This document shows positions 1 to 9,108 of a DNA stretch of 64,000 bases, piece after piece. Where the stretch lies: positions 100,799-164,798 of the forward strand of contig JBOZRQ010000020.1 in the NCBI GenBank assembly GCA_050789255.1. The letters are read 5' to 3'. The DNA is from JBOZRQ01 sp050789255. GTDB lineage: Bacteria; Bacillota; Sulfobacillia; Symbiobacteriales; Symbiobacteriaceae. The position numbers were made by a program, and so were the translations under genes. Numbering within the stretch: the stretch's first letter is position 1; each line of letters opens with the position of its first letter. Under the pieces are notes generated by a model. The model had not been told where the DNA came from and searched no databases. It was given only the letters and a program-made list of their open reading frames with translations.

Positions 1-1074
1 CAGCGCCAGGGCGATCGGGAGCACCAGGGCGCCGCCGGTCAGGAAGAGCACCTCCAGCCGGCGGATTGCGGCCAGACCCGGCGCTGCCGCTGCCTCTACC
101 GCATCGGACGGGGCGACCAGCACCAGCACCCAGCCGGTGGAGGGCAGCGGGGCATAGGCGGCGAGGCGCCCGTCGTAGGTGATCAGGCCGGGTTCGGTCA
201 CCCCCTGGAGCTGGGCGGCCACCCCCTCCTGCTGCCCGCTGATCACCTGCCCGTTCTGGTCGAGCAGCAGGGCGTACTCGCCGGGCGCCGCCTGCACGCT
301 GAGCACATCCTGCAGGACGCCGGTCAGGAGCATGTCCACCCCGGTAACAGCCCGGAAGGCGCCCGCCGTGTCGTAGACTGGCGCAGCAGCGGTGATCATC
401 AACTGACCGGTGATCGGGTCGCGGTAGGGCGCCGTCCAGACCGGCAACTGGTGCGGGTTGCGCTCGGGCGCCGCCGCCCGGAAGGGCTCCTCCCCGGTCG
501 GGTCGTAGTCCGGCCCCACCGGCGAGCCGGGCTGCCCGAACTGCTGGTTCGGGTAGTTGCGCAGGATGCGGCTCGCCGAGATCACCCAGGTGCGCTCGGC
601 GCTCCGGGTGGACTCCCCGATGGAGACCAGCAGGGGGTCGGCGAAGGAGAGCAGCCCGACCTCCTCCCAGACCGGCGGGGTCATGACCGTCTGGCGGGAG
701 ACGAAGACGCCGACCGGGGTCTCCTGCCGGTTGACCCGGTGGCCCTCGGGGGTCTCCAGCAGATCCGAGCCGCCCCGTAGATAGCCCGGCGCCGGCCGGT
801 GCTCGGGGAAGTCATAGTACCACTTGACGTACCGGCCCAGGGAGACGGCCTGGCTGAGCACGCCCTGGAAGACGGCATCCTCGGCCCGCGCCCGCTCCTG
901 GACGCGGGTGGTGAGGCGCCGCCGCAGCTCCTGGTCGATCGCCTGGCGGGTCTGCGTGCGGGCCATGCCGGACAGGCCCAGCACCGCCGTCACCCCGAGG
1001 CCGCCGAGCAGCAGAAAAGGAAGCAGGACGGCGGCGGTCAGTGGCAACAGCCCTTTGCTGCGCAACTCCAGCAT
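1..1074 (-). CDS. Membrane-bound sensor protein with dCache-like extracellular domain, C-terminus outside window
   Basis: The frame is open from an ATG at 1074 to the window edge (358 codons, no stop), so the protein is cut at its C-terminal side. A good ribosome site (AAGGGGGAG) lies just before the ATG. Residues about 8-36 form a hydrophobic segment, then comes a predicted extracellular region with the spacing of a double-Cache domain, including a stretch resembling the second Cache subdomain (VTGVDMLL near residue 245). A second membrane segment begins near residue 340. Proteins of this shape are histidine kinases, diguanylate cyclases or chemoreceptors; the deciding output domain is not visible. 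It is divergent from the SLH gene at 1205, with an inverted repeat between them. Confidence 0.7.
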   Translation of the reverse strand, partial: MLELRSKGLLPLTAAVLLPFLLLGGLGVTAVLGLSGMARTQTRQAIDQELRRRLTTRVQERARAEDAVFQGVLSQAVSLGRYVKWYYDFPEHRPAPGYLRGGSDLLETPEGHRVNRQETPVGVFVSRQTVMTPPVWEEVGLLSFADPLLVSIGESTRSAERTWVISASRILRNYPNQQFGQPGSPVGPDYDPTGEEPFRAAAPERNPHQLPVWTAPYRDPITGQLMITAAAPVYDTAGAFRAVTGVDMLLTGVLQDVLSVQAAPGEYALLLDQNGQVISGQQEGVAAQLQGVTEPGLITYDGRLAAYAPLPSTGWVLVLVAPSDAVEAAAAPGLAAIRRLEVLFLTGGALVLPIALAL

Positions 1075-1114
1075 GATCCGACTCCCCCTTGAACGTTTAG
1101 TCTGCCCCAACTAC

Positions 1115-1133
1115 CGGATGATGCGATCATCCG
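1115..1133. promoter_or_regulatory. Perfect inverted repeat in divergent intergenic region
   Basis: CGGATGAT and ATCATCCG are separated by GCG, giving a perfect 8-bp inverted repeat between the divergent sensor gene (start 1074) and SLH gene (start 1205). It has no T-run on either side, so an operator is more likely than a terminator. A weak candidate promoter for the SLH gene (TGTCAC, 18 bp, TAAGAT) lies at 1153-1182, just downstream of the repeat. Confidence 0.45.
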
Positions 1134-1204
1134 ACTGGCTGATACCCAAACCTGTCACCACGTGCGACCATACAGATAAGATTCGCACGAACGGAGGATT
1201 ATCT

Positions 1205-2863
1205 GTGAAAAAACTGCTGCCTGCGCTGCTGATCTCCGCCACACTGCTCTCAACCGCCGCTCCCCACGCCATCGCCGGGGGGCAGGCGCCCAGCCTGTCC
1301 GACATTGCCGGGCACTGGGCCGAACCCGAGATCCAGGTCGCCGTGAAGGCCGGCTGGGTGAATGGTTATCCCGACGGCACCTTCCGCCCCGAGGGGCTGG
1401 TGACCCGGGCCGAGTTTTTGAAGATGGTGACCGCGCTGCGTGGCGGCGGTCCCGTTGAGATCTCCGACCAGCGCCTCGCCGCCTTCTATCCGCTGAGCAG
1501 CGAGCCGGAGCACTGGGCGGTGCAGAGCGGGGCGGTCAAGGGCGCCCTGGCCGGCGGGCTGATCGACCCGGCGGACTATCAGCTCAGCTACACCTCCACC
1601 GGGGGTGTCACCAATTGGGTGCCGGGGCTCGATCATCCGCTTACCCGGCGGGAGGCGGCAATGGTGTTGGTCCGGGCGCTGGGGCGCAAGTACGAGGCGG
1701 AGGCATCCTACCTCTACCCGGACGTGGCGGCGCCCAGGCTGACCTTTGCGGATGGCGCGTCCATCGCCCCTTGGCTAAAGGGCTGGGTCTTTGAGGCAGC
1801 CAGCAGCGGCATCGTGCGAGGGTACCCGGACGGGGGCTTCTATCCCGAGTTGCGGATCAAGCGGTCTGAGGCGGTGGTGATGCTGTCACGGCTGAATACT
1901 GCCAGCGCGGCTCAGACCAGCCTGTTGTCCCAGCTTCGCCCGGCCCAGGCGGACTCCACGGAGGACCTGCTCCGTCGCGATCCACGGCGCCTCTACCTGT
2001 ATGGTGACATCGTGCTCCCGAACGGGCCGTCCGTCGTGGCCATGGCCTCCGCCTGGAACCGGCTCCCCAGGGCCGAGCAGGAGCGGATCACCCGGGAGCA
2101 CGCCCTGGCCCTCTGGCAGGAGGTGCAGCGCCGGGATCTCGGCGACCTGATGCCGACCGTCTGGGTGAGCATCCGCACGCAGGGCCCGAACAGCAGCCCG
2201 GTCGCCCACGGCTCGTACGACGGCACGACGTTCAAGTATGAAGGCCCGACCTTTACCCCGAACCCGCTCCTGGTGGACCCAGCCCTGGAGGAATCGCTGG
2301 CCTCCAGCCTGACCCTCTCCACGGCCACCCTGAACGAGCAGATCGCCTCCCACAAGGAGTTCATTGCCCGGGAGCTGCCGGCGTACCGGGAGCTGATCTC
2401 GGGGGTGGAGCGCACGGCGGTCTACTCGTTCCCCTACCAGTACCTCGGCGACTGGTTCACCCTCAGCCCGGCAGCGGTGACGAGCTGGGTGGAGACCAAG
2501 GCCCGGGCCTACTGGCAGGAGATGAAGCCCGAGGTGGAGGCGCTCGGCGGTACCCTCGGGACCGTGCGGGTGCAGGTGGCGCCCGCTGATACCGCCGGCC
2601 GGGCCGGGGCCTACGAGGGCCTCGACATCGGCGCCACGTTGGCGAAGAACCCGGTGATCGACGTCACCTTTGACGGCAGCGCCGTGACCGTGACCCGCCG
2701 CCCGACGTCTCTAAAGAGCTGGGCTGACAGCGTGGAGCCCCGTTACGTGATGATGCCCTGCGGTGAGGGCCTGAGCTGCCCGGACGTCCGTCCGGCGGCG
2801 CCGGTGGCCCGCAAGGTGATCGAGACGTTCGTCTACACGCTGGGCGGCAAGACGGGCAACTAG
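1205..2863 (+). CDS. Exported protein with N-terminal S-layer homology (SLH) domains
   Basis: GTG at 1205 is chosen because a GGAGG site lies 7 bp upstream and the protein then begins with a textbook signal peptide (two lysines, hydrophobic core, cleavage near residue 26). The frame continues open upstream, but that part overlaps the divergent sensor gene. Of 552 residues, about 30-250 contain three SLH-type repeats with the GYPDGTFRPE and ITRAE-like signatures. SLH domains bind secondary wall polymers. The remaining 300 residues carry no domain I recognise. The product should sit on the cell surface; its partner or substrate is unknown. Confidence 0.85.
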   Translation: MKKLLPALLISATLLSTAAPHAIAGGQAPSLSDIAGHWAEPEIQVAVKAGWVNGYPDGTFRPEGLVTRAEFLKMVTALRGGGPVEISDQRLAAFYPLSSEPEHWAVQSGAVKGALAGGLIDPADYQLSYTSTGGVTNWVPGLDHPLTRREAAMVLVRALGRKYEAEASYLYPDVAAPRLTFADGASIAPWLKGWVFEAASSGIVRGYPDGGFYPELRIKRSEAVVMLSRLNTASAAQTSLLSQLRPAQADSTEDLLRRDPRRLYLYGDIVLPNGPSVVAMASAWNRLPRAEQERITREHALALWQEVQRRDLGDLMPTVWVSIRTQGPNSSPVAHGSYDGTTFKYEGPTFTPNPLLVDPALEESLASSLTLSTATLNEQIASHKEFIARELPAYRELISGVERTAVYSFPYQYLGDWFTLSPAAVTSWVETKARAYWQEMKPEVEALGGTLGTVRVQVAPADTAGRAGAYEGLDIGATLAKNPVIDVTFDGSAVTVTRRPTSLKSWADSVEPRYVMMPCGEGLSCPDVRPAAPVARKVIETFVYTLGGKTGN

Positions 2864-2876
2864 TGGAGGGACTCTG

Positions 2877-3368
2877 TTGGCAGCTGCGATCGAGGTAATG
2901 CGCGCAGGCCCCGAGCATCTGGATGATGTGATGCGGATCCTGACCGAGGTCAACACATGGCTAATCGCCAAGGGCATCACCGGGCAGTGGCCGCCGGTGA
3001 TCCCCCGGGACTTTATCGCTGGATCGCTGGAGCGGGATGAGGTCTACCTGGTCCGCCAGGGGGAAGCAGTGCTGGCCACCTGCACCTTGCAATGGTCGGA
3101 CTCGGGCATCTGGGGCGATGCGGCGCCCGATGCGGTCTACGTGCACCGGCTGGCGGTGAGCCGTGAGCACGGCGGGAAGGGCCTGGGGCAGTTGATGCTG
3201 GACTGGGCGGCGACCCGGGCCAGGGCCGAGGGGAAGGCCTTCGTTCGCCTGGACTGCTGGGCGGAAAACCCATACCTGGTCGAGTACTACCCGCAGATGG
3301 GCTTCCGCCAGGTGGGCGAGGTGAGCGTGGGCGCCTGGCGGGGCTGTCTCTTCGAGAAGGCGGTATAG
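2877..3368 (+). CDS. GNAT-family N-acetyltransferase
   Basis: A 163-residue protein starting at TTG 2877, with GGAGGG 6 bp upstream and only 13 bp after the SLH gene, so the two may be cotranscribed. It fits the GNAT fold from end to end: the acetyl-CoA-binding motif A is visible as VHRLAVSREHGGKGLG (residues about 87-102), followed by the motif B region ending in NPYLVEYYPQMGFRQVGE. GNAT enzymes move an acetyl group from acetyl-CoA to an amine; the acceptor cannot be told from sequence. A terminator hairpin follows immediately. Confidence 0.85.
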   Translation: MAAAIEVMRAGPEHLDDVMRILTEVNTWLIAKGITGQWPPVIPRDFIAGSLERDEVYLVRQGEAVLATCTLQWSDSGIWGDAAPDAVYVHRLAVSREHGGKGLGQLMLDWAATRARAEGKAFVRLDCWAENPYLVEYYPQMGFRQVGEVSVGAWRGCLFEKAV

Positions 3369-3374
3369 GCATGT

Positions 3375-3411
3375 CAAAGGCCCTCTGACCTGGTTGGTCG
3401 GAGGGCCTTTG
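3375..3411. terminator. Bidirectional terminator between convergent genes
   Basis: CAAAGGCCCTCTGACC is followed after 4 bases by its near-perfect complement (one G-T pair), and the arms end in AAAG/CTTT. It lies between the convergent acetyltransferase and creatininase-family genes. Confidence 0.8.
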
Positions 3412-3417
3412 AACTGG

Positions 3418-4125
3418 TTATTCCGGTCCCCAGCCACCGGTCAGCAGCGCCCGGGTCTCTTCGACCGCCACCTGCCAGATGGCAAGCATCTCTGCGTCGG
3501 GACGCTGGTAGTGGCCGCCGTAGTTGCCGTCGCCGAGGTAGTGACGGACCTCGGTGGGCGCCATCAGGCGCAGGGCGTTCAGGTCGGCCATGGGCTTGCG
3601 CTCGGGCGGGACGGGCGCCCCGGCCAGGCGGGTCCAGGGGAAGTTCTCCATCCAGGAGGCGTGGCTGGCGACCGGGTCGGTCTCCATCACCTTGGCCCAG
3701 GTCTGCGGGGCGTTCCACCAATTGTGGAACTTGACCCGGCAGCCCGGGTGGTCCGCCATCCACTCGCCGACGGCGCCCTGGGCCGGGGCGTTGCCGCCGT
3801 GGCCGTTGACGATCAGGATTCGCCGGAAGCCCTGCTCGGCCAGGCCGTCCAAGATCTCACGGACGACGCGCAGGTAGGTGTCGACCCGCAGGGTGATGCT
3901 GCCCGGGTAGGCCCGGAAGTATGGGGTAATGCCGTAGGCGAGCACCGGGAAGACCGGCACGCCCAGGGGCTCGGCGGCCTCCACCGAGACCCGCTCGGCG
4001 AGGATGGAGTCGACGCTCAGGCTCAGGTAGGCGTGCTGCTCCGTGCTGCCCAGCGGCAGTACCGCCCGGTCATCGTGCTTCAGGTACTCCTCCACCTGGG
4101 ACCAGTTCAGGTCGTGAATGCGCAT
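3418..4125 (-). CDS. Creatininase-family amidohydrolase
   Basis: ATG at 4125 (235 residues) is preferred over an upstream in-frame start because GGAGG sits 11 bp before it. Metal-binding signatures of the creatininase family are visible: GSTEQHAYLSLSVD near residues 26-39 (Glu, His, Asp ligands) and VNGHGGN near residue 105. Family members cleave cyclic amides or formamides, for example creatinine or Fapy compounds in cofactor and riboflavin-like pathways; the true substrate here is open. It lies 73 bp after the secretion operon and is probably transcribed on its own or by read-through. Confidence 0.85.
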   Translation of the reverse strand: MRIHDLNWSQVEEYLKHDDRAVLPLGSTEQHAYLSLSVDSILAERVSVEAAEPLGVPVFPVLAYGITPYFRAYPGSITLRVDTYLRVVREILDGLAEQGFRRILIVNGHGGNAPAQGAVGEWMADHPGCRVKFHNWWNAPQTWAKVMETDPVASHASWMENFPWTRLAGAPVPPERKPMADLNALRLMAPTEVRHYLGDGNYGGHYQRPDAEMLAIWQVAVEETRALLTGGWGPE

Positions 4126-4162
4126 GGCCGTATCAACCTCCGCCTGCAGTGTTCCCTTCCAT

Positions 4163-4185
4163 GGGCGCCACACGCAGTGGCGCCC
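4163..4185. terminator. Hairpin downstream of secretion operon
   Basis: GGGCGCCAC and GTGGCGCCC form a perfect 9-bp stem with a 5-base loop between the end of the VirB6-like gene and the creatininase-family gene. There is no clear T-run, so it may be a weak terminator or an RNA-stabilising hairpin. Confidence 0.45.
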
Positions 4186-4198
4186 CTGGGGCTCGCAT

Positions 4199-5923
4199 CT
4201 ATCCCTTTGGCCGCTGCGGCGGGATCTGGCGGAAGTCGCCGACCCGTTTGGCGGCCGCCTTTGCCGCCCCGCTTGAGGCGCCGGATGCGGCCACGGGCGC
4301 CGGCTCCTCCCAGTCCCGCCGGGCCGCTTCGGTGGCGGACTCCCGGAGCTGGGCGACGCTCTGCACCGCCAGGCGCTCCCGCAGGTGCACCATCTCGGTG
4401 ATGAAGAGCTGCCGACCCGGTGCGTCAGGTGGAGCGTACGGTTCCCGTTCGCCCCGGACCTGCTGCTGCATTTCGGGCATCTGATGCTGCACCTCGTGCT
4501 CCACGTGGGCCGGGGGCTGCTGGACGGCGGAGAAAAGCGGGACCAGCTCTGTTACCGTAACGCCGGCCCCGGTGCCCGCGACGGCCACCGGCGCCCCGGC
4601 AGGGCGCCGCCCCAGGAGCCCCCGGAGCTGGTCGGCCAGGCGGCCGGTCTCCCGGTCGGGCCGTTCGACCCAGGTACGCACAGGCACGAGCCAGGCGTAG
4701 CGGTACTTATAGCCCAGGATCCCCAGAGCGGTGATCAGCAGGGCCTGGAAGGCCCAGCCCAGGCTGCTCAGGGACCCAACCTGAGCCACCAGCACCAGCA
4801 TCACCGAGAAGGTCGCCGTCAGGACGGCCTGCCCCACCAGGGCGGTCAGCGCCCAGGAGAAGATCCGGCCCAGCACCCGGATGCTGCGGCCGGGCATCCA
4901 AAGGGCGATCAGCAGCCAGACGGGCGCCAGCGCCAGCAGGAAGAGCAGGGCAAGCTGGGCGACCAGGATGCCGCCCGCCAGCCCGAACACCACCGCGGCG
5001 TAGGCGGCGCCGAGCACGAAGGTGCCTGCAGCCAGGACCAGCCGCCAGGGCAGGTTCAGGATCGGCAGGCCGGCGTTATCGTCCCAGGCTGGGCACATCA
5101 TGTTGTACTGCCCCGGGCCGCACAGGGTCGTCACCCGGGTGGCTTCCCCATCCATGGCCAGAAATGCGCTGCCGCTCGGTTGGTTCCGGTCGAGCAAGTG
5201 CTTGAACTCCACCTGATCGAAGACGGCGTCGGACCCAAAGAAGGCCGTGCCCCACGGCTGATAGACCAGGGAGCGCCAGGCCTGATCCTGCGCCCGAACC
5301 AGCAGGGGATTCGCGTTTGCGGGCGTCGCCGCCTCACTGATGCCGGCGTACAACTGCACCGACATCTGCCGGGAGAGCTCCACCGTGGCCTTCACCGTGG
5401 TCGGCCCTTCGGCCGTAATGGCAGCCAGAGCGATCAGGACCAGTGCGGTACCACCGATCGTCCCCCATGCCTGGGGCGCCCGCCCTCGCATGTAGAGCAG
5501 CACGGCCCAGAGGGCGCCGAGCCCCAGCCCGGCCAGCGCCAGGACGGCGCCGTCGTTCTCCCAGAGCGCCGTGGTCAGGCTCTGCATCGCCTTGCCCGCC
5601 TGGTCGGCGAAGCTGTCGTAAAGGTTCTGCTGCAAGGCGTACTCGGACACCCGGATCGCCATTTTCACCAGCCACGCCTTGGCTACCATGGTGGCGTTGA
5701 TGACGGTGTAGGTCAGGTTGTTTTCCATGGACATGTTCGTCCCACGAAGCTGGTATGCCCTGAACGAGTACCGATCGTAGATCGGGTCCCCCGCCGGGGG
5801 CGCCGGCGCGCCAACCGGCCGCGGCGGCACCATGGGCGCATCGTTGTACACCTGTGCCAACACCGGCGTGGCGGTGGCAAGCAGGAGCACCATCAATAGC
5901 AGGGCGCCGAGCAGCCGCTTCAT
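4199..5923 (-). CDS. VirB6/TcpH-like polytopic membrane protein of a type IV secretion-like system
   Basis: A 574-residue protein with a signal peptide (1-23), two membrane segments around 145-195 and a dense membrane block around 300-410, then a Pro/Gln/Ala-rich soluble tail of about 150 residues. This layout and its place directly after a VirB4 ATPase fit the VirB6-like channel protein (TcpH in clostridial pCW3-type systems). Its ATG overlaps the stop of the ATPase gene (ATGA), implying translational coupling. The family call rests mainly on topology and neighbours, since VirB6 proteins diverge strongly. It is the last gene of the operon. Confidence 0.7.
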   Translation of the reverse strand: MKRLLGALLLMVLLLATATPVLAQVYNDAPMVPPRPVGAPAPPAGDPIYDRYSFRAYQLRGTNMSMENNLTYTVINATMVAKAWLVKMAIRVSEYALQQNLYDSFADQAGKAMQSLTTALWENDGAVLALAGLGLGALWAVLLYMRGRAPQAWGTIGGTALVLIALAAITAEGPTTVKATVELSRQMSVQLYAGISEAATPANANPLLVRAQDQAWRSLVYQPWGTAFFGSDAVFDQVEFKHLLDRNQPSGSAFLAMDGEATRVTTLCGPGQYNMMCPAWDDNAGLPILNLPWRLVLAAGTFVLGAAYAAVVFGLAGGILVAQLALLFLLALAPVWLLIALWMPGRSIRVLGRIFSWALTALVGQAVLTATFSVMLVLVAQVGSLSSLGWAFQALLITALGILGYKYRYAWLVPVRTWVERPDRETGRLADQLRGLLGRRPAGAPVAVAGTGAGVTVTELVPLFSAVQQPPAHVEHEVQHQMPEMQQQVRGEREPYAPPDAPGRQLFITEMVHLRERLAVQSVAQLRESATEAARRDWEEPAPVAASGASSGAAKAAAKRVGDFRQIPPQRPKG

Positions 5924-8394
5924 AGGGCGGCCTCCGCCGGCTTGGCGACCGGGGGCCGGGTGTCGAAGGCCTTGGCCAGGTGCGGGAAGACCGGATCCAG
6001 GGTGACCACCCCGACCCGCCCCTGCAGGTCCTGGAAGACGGCTTGGCCGGTATCCAACTGGCGCAGCGCCATGACGTTCTCCGGCTCGGGCTCCAGGTTA
6101 AGGAACTGGAGCACCTTGGAGATCTCCTGGTGATCGAAGGAGCGGAAGATGAACTTCACGCCGATGTTGTTCTTGATCGTCTCGTCCAGCAGGTCGGCCA
6201 CGTTCTGGCTGACCAGGTAGACGGCGTTGTTCATGGCGCGCCCCGTGCGCAGCAGATGGCTGACCAGGGACTTGCCCTGGGAGGAGGCCATCAGTGCCCA
6301 GGCCTCGTCCAGCAGAACGATTTTGAAGGTCTGCCGGTCCATGCGGGTGAACTGGGTCGCAAAGCCGGTAATGGCGTGCATGAGTGCCACGGAGAGCAGC
6401 TCTTCGAGGCTGAACTCCTCCCGGGGCTTGCCGGCGGGCGGCATGGTCAGGCGCTGCAGCTGCAGCACGTTCATGCGGTGGCCCAGGTCCAGGCCCTGTT
6501 CGTGGCCCCGCCCGAAGATCAGGTTGGCGTAGGCCCGGCGGCTCAGCGCCCGGAAGTACTCGGCCAACTGGGCGGTCTCGGGATCCTGCCTGCCCATCTC
6601 CTCGAGCTGGTCGACCACCTTGCCCATGGCGGGCTCGGGGCGCCGGGAGACCTCCTCCACCGCCCGCATGATCGACAGGAAGTCCCGGTCGCCGGTCTTG
6701 ACGTTGCCCAGGAAGCTGAGCAGCGATACGGCCAGGTTGCCGGTCTCCTTGTAGTCCTCATCGGCGATGCCGCGCCACATGATGAACGGGTCGAGCTTGC
6801 CGGTATCCTCTTCGCTGGCGCCCAGGTTGACGATTCGCAGGTGGCCGGCCAGCTCAGGCAAATCCAGCAGCCAGTTGGTGCGCTCCCCCTTGGGATCGAG
6901 CACCAGGGCCTGGGCGCCGCCAAAGACGACCGCCAGGTAGGTCAGCAGGTTTGCCGTGAAGGACTTGCCGCCGCCCAGGGAGCCCAGGAAGGCGATGGAG
7001 GCCGACCGGTTCAGCTTGGGCGGCAGGGCCGGATCCAGGTAGATCGGCCGCTGCAGGATGCCTGTCCGCCCGATGTACGGGCCGGTCTGGTCGCCCAGGT
7101 TGCGGGTCCCCAGGAACATGGAGCCCGCCAGCACCTCGGGGGGCACCCGGTGGATGTAGTCGGTCATCAGCTGCGGAGCGCCGGGCACGCAGTCCAGGAA
7201 GGCCTGGAGCTGATCGCCTGCGGGCACCTCCACCCCGATCTGGTAGGTCGACATGTGGGAGCGCAGCTGCTGCACCCGGTCGATCAGGGTCCGCTCGTCG
7301 CCGGCGGAGACCGCCAGGCATACGGAGGCCAGGGCCGTCGGGAAGCGGCGCTGCTTCAGGTCGTGCTCCAGGGCAGCCACCTGCTCCTGAGCGTCCAGCA
7401 GGGCGATCGGCACATCCTCGCCGGAGTGGCGGGTGTGCTGGTCCTGGTCGTTGATGTCCAGCTTCTTGCGGCGCACGACGGCCAGCGCCTCTTCGTGCTT
7501 CATGTTGCTCCAGCGCAGGCAGACCTCGACCGGGAAGGGCAGGTCCTCGAGCCGGTAGAGCCACTCCGAACCAGGGAAGACCAGCTCGTCGGGCAGGTCG
7601 GCCACGAAGCAGAAGCTGGTGAGCCCGGATCGCTCGCCCTCGGCGGTCAGCTGGGTCATCCGGATACGGCGGGGGTTGCGCAGGTCCATCTCACCCTCGG
7701 TGAGGCTGCGAATCTCCGATGCTTCGGGCCGCAGCTCGACGGCCCCGTCCTTCGCCGGGGTGGCCAGGGCGTCGGGCGCCCACCCCTCGCGGCGGGTAGG
7801 ATCACCAATACCGCGCCAGAAGCCCCGCTGGATCAGCCAGGCGATCTGGCCGGGGTCCAGCCGGGTCGCCCGGGTCACCCGGGAGATGCGGGCGAAGAGC
7901 GTCTCCTCGCGCTGCAAGTACGCAGCCAGCTCGTAGTCGAGGAGGCCGGGCGCCTTCAGTCCCATCAGCTCGTCGATGAAACGGCGCGGCTCCTGCCACA
8001 GCGACTTGATGTAGCCAAGCCCCTGTGTGGGCATTTCTGCTTTGGGCAGGCGCAGGGCCAGGTAGTACTCATGCTCGAAGCCCTCGCGGGCATCCTTCAG
8101 GTGCTCCGCCGCCGCATCGCAATAGGTGGCGGCGACCCCGGCCAGCGGGCCTGTCACCGCACCCTTCAACTGCTGCAAGTGCTGGCTGGCCAGATGGGAG
8201 CGCGGGACCATGAAGACCTGGCCGGCGGAATCCTCGAGCTCCCAGAAAAGGCGCGACAAACGCCAGAGCAGCCCCATGCGGGCTGCACTGCTCAGGTGCT
8301 CGTAGTGCCAGGGGTCAAGGCGGTAGAGCGCCCATACCTCACGCGCCTGGTTTACCGCCAGGTTCTGCTCGAAGTAGACGAGCGGAAACTGCAC
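5920..8394 (-). CDS. VirB4/TcpF-type secretion ATPase
   Basis: An 824-residue protein from GTG 8394 (AAGGA site about 10 bp upstream). The N-terminal half resembles VirB4/TraE proteins. Walker A is GSLGGGKS at residues 471-478 (Lys477), and Walker B is IVLLDEAW ending at Asp696-Glu697. Length matches conjugation ATPases of Gram-positive elements. Such ATPases power assembly and transport through type IV secretion channels at the inner face of the membrane. It is flanked by TcpE-like and VirB6-like genes in the usual Tcp order. The conserved motifs look intact, so the ATPase is probably functional. Confidence 0.9.
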   Translation of the reverse strand: MQFPLVYFEQNLAVNQAREVWALYRLDPWHYEHLSSAARMGLLWRLSRLFWELEDSAGQVFMVPRSHLASQHLQQLKGAVTGPLAGVAATYCDAAAEHLKDAREGFEHEYYLALRLPKAEMPTQGLGYIKSLWQEPRRFIDELMGLKAPGLLDYELAAYLQREETLFARISRVTRATRLDPGQIAWLIQRGFWRGIGDPTRREGWAPDALATPAKDGAVELRPEASEIRSLTEGEMDLRNPRRIRMTQLTAEGERSGLTSFCFVADLPDELVFPGSEWLYRLEDLPFPVEVCLRWSNMKHEEALAVVRRKKLDINDQDQHTRHSGEDVPIALLDAQEQVAALEHDLKQRRFPTALASVCLAVSAGDERTLIDRVQQLRSHMSTYQIGVEVPAGDQLQAFLDCVPGAPQLMTDYIHRVPPEVLAGSMFLGTRNLGDQTGPYIGRTGILQRPIYLDPALPPKLNRSASIAFLGSLGGGKSFTANLLTYLAVVFGGAQALVLDPKGERTNWLLDLPELAGHLRIVNLGASEEDTGKLDPFIMWRGIADEDYKETGNLAVSLLSFLGNVKTGDRDFLSIMRAVEEVSRRPEPAMGKVVDQLEEMGRQDPETAQLAEYFRALSRRAYANLIFGRGHEQGLDLGHRMNVLQLQRLTMPPAGKPREEFSLEELLSVALMHAITGFATQFTRMDRQTFKIVLLDEAWALMASSQGKSLVSHLLRTGRAMNNAVYLVSQNVADLLDETIKNNIGVKFIFRSFDHQEISKVLQFLNLEPEPENVMALRQLDTGQAVFQDLQGRVGVVTLDPVFPHLAKAFDTRPPVAKPAEAAL

Positions 8395-8401
8395 GCATCT
8401 C

Positions 8402-8794
8402 TCATCCTTTCAACCGCCGGCCCCCTGCCACGCCCCCGAAGCGCAGGCGCTCCGGCGTTTGGGGCATGGGCTGCAGCCGGTTCAGCTGCTTGGGAGCGAG
8501 CCAGTAGCGAATCATGGAGGAAAGCCATCGCAGCGGCGATTTGCCGTCCAGCCGCTGCTGGGTCAGGTACCAGGCGGCCACGGCGGGGATTAGCAGGTAC
8601 CGGAGCACAGGCGAAGAGGCGCTCACACCGGGGATCGCGCTGATGGGAACCATCGCCGCGATCGCCGCCGCGAAGACGCCGGCCTGCCGGAAGGTGACCG
8701 GGAAGGGCAGGCGCACCCGCTCGATCTGGTAGATCACACGTTCCTGTGACCAGACCTGTTTGTAGGTGCGCAGGCGAACCTTATCCGTCTCCAT
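8402..8794 (-). CDS. TcpE-family conjugation/secretion membrane protein
   Basis: A 130-residue protein with the TcpE pattern: an N-terminal RTYKQVWSQERVIYQIERV segment, a hydrophobic double span (about 35-75), then a basic region with YLTQQRLDGKSP near 76-87. TcpE is a core membrane component of pCW3/Tn916-like systems. The gene starts 4 bp after the stop of the upstream small membrane gene and has a weak Shine-Dalgarno site, so it is probably translated by coupling. It ends 7 bp before the ATPase gene. Confidence 0.85.
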   Translation of the reverse strand: METDKVRLRTYKQVWSQERVIYQIERVRLPFPVTFRQAGVFAAAIAAMVPISAIPGVSASSPVLRYLLIPAVAAWYLTQQRLDGKSPLRWLSSMIRYWLAPKQLNRLQPMPQTPERLRFGGVAGGRRLKG

Positions 8795-8798
8795 GGGG

Positions 8799-9104
8799 CT
8801 ACTTGCCGATCAGGAACCGGGCGAACCCGACGGCGGCATCCTTGAACTCGGTGCCGGCGAAGACCACCAGCGAGACGAGCACGGCGAAGGCCGCGAAGGA
8901 GAGGAACTTGGTGAACTGGCGCTTGGCCAGGTAGTACAGCGATACGGCGGCGAGCAGCGGCACGAACAGGGCGTTTACGTTGGTGGTGATCCAGGAGCCG
9001 ATCTGCACGCCCGGGTTGGGCGGTGCCGTGGCAGCGAAGGCAACACCGCCGGTCAGGGCCAGGGTGAGCACGCCCGTAGTCATCACAGTCCACATGCGGC
9101 GCAT
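8799..9104 (-). CDS. Small pilin-like/TcpD-like membrane protein
   Basis: 101 residues with a signal peptide (cleavage likely after about residue 25) and two hydrophobic helices (about 42-60 and 66-87), the layout of VirB2/TrbC-type pilins and of TcpD. The start codon at 9104 has AAAGGGG upstream, inside the end of the TcpC-like gene. Sequence similarity to a named family is not obvious by eye; size, topology and position between TcpC and TcpE support the call. Confidence 0.6.
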   Translation of the reverse strand: MRRMWTVMTTGVLTLALTGGVAFAATAPPNPGVQIGSWITTNVNALFVPLLAAVSLYYLAKRQFTKFLSFAAFAVLVSLVVFAGTEFKDAAVGFARFLIGK

Positions 9105-9108
9105 TTGG

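Noticed and set aside
5980..8643. Very long open frame (887 codons) on the plus strand opposite the VirB4 gene
   Set aside because: It mirrors a real gene with clear Walker motifs; GC-rich codon use opens antisense frames. Its product is rich in Gly, Gln, Val and His without domains, and no ribosome site fits.
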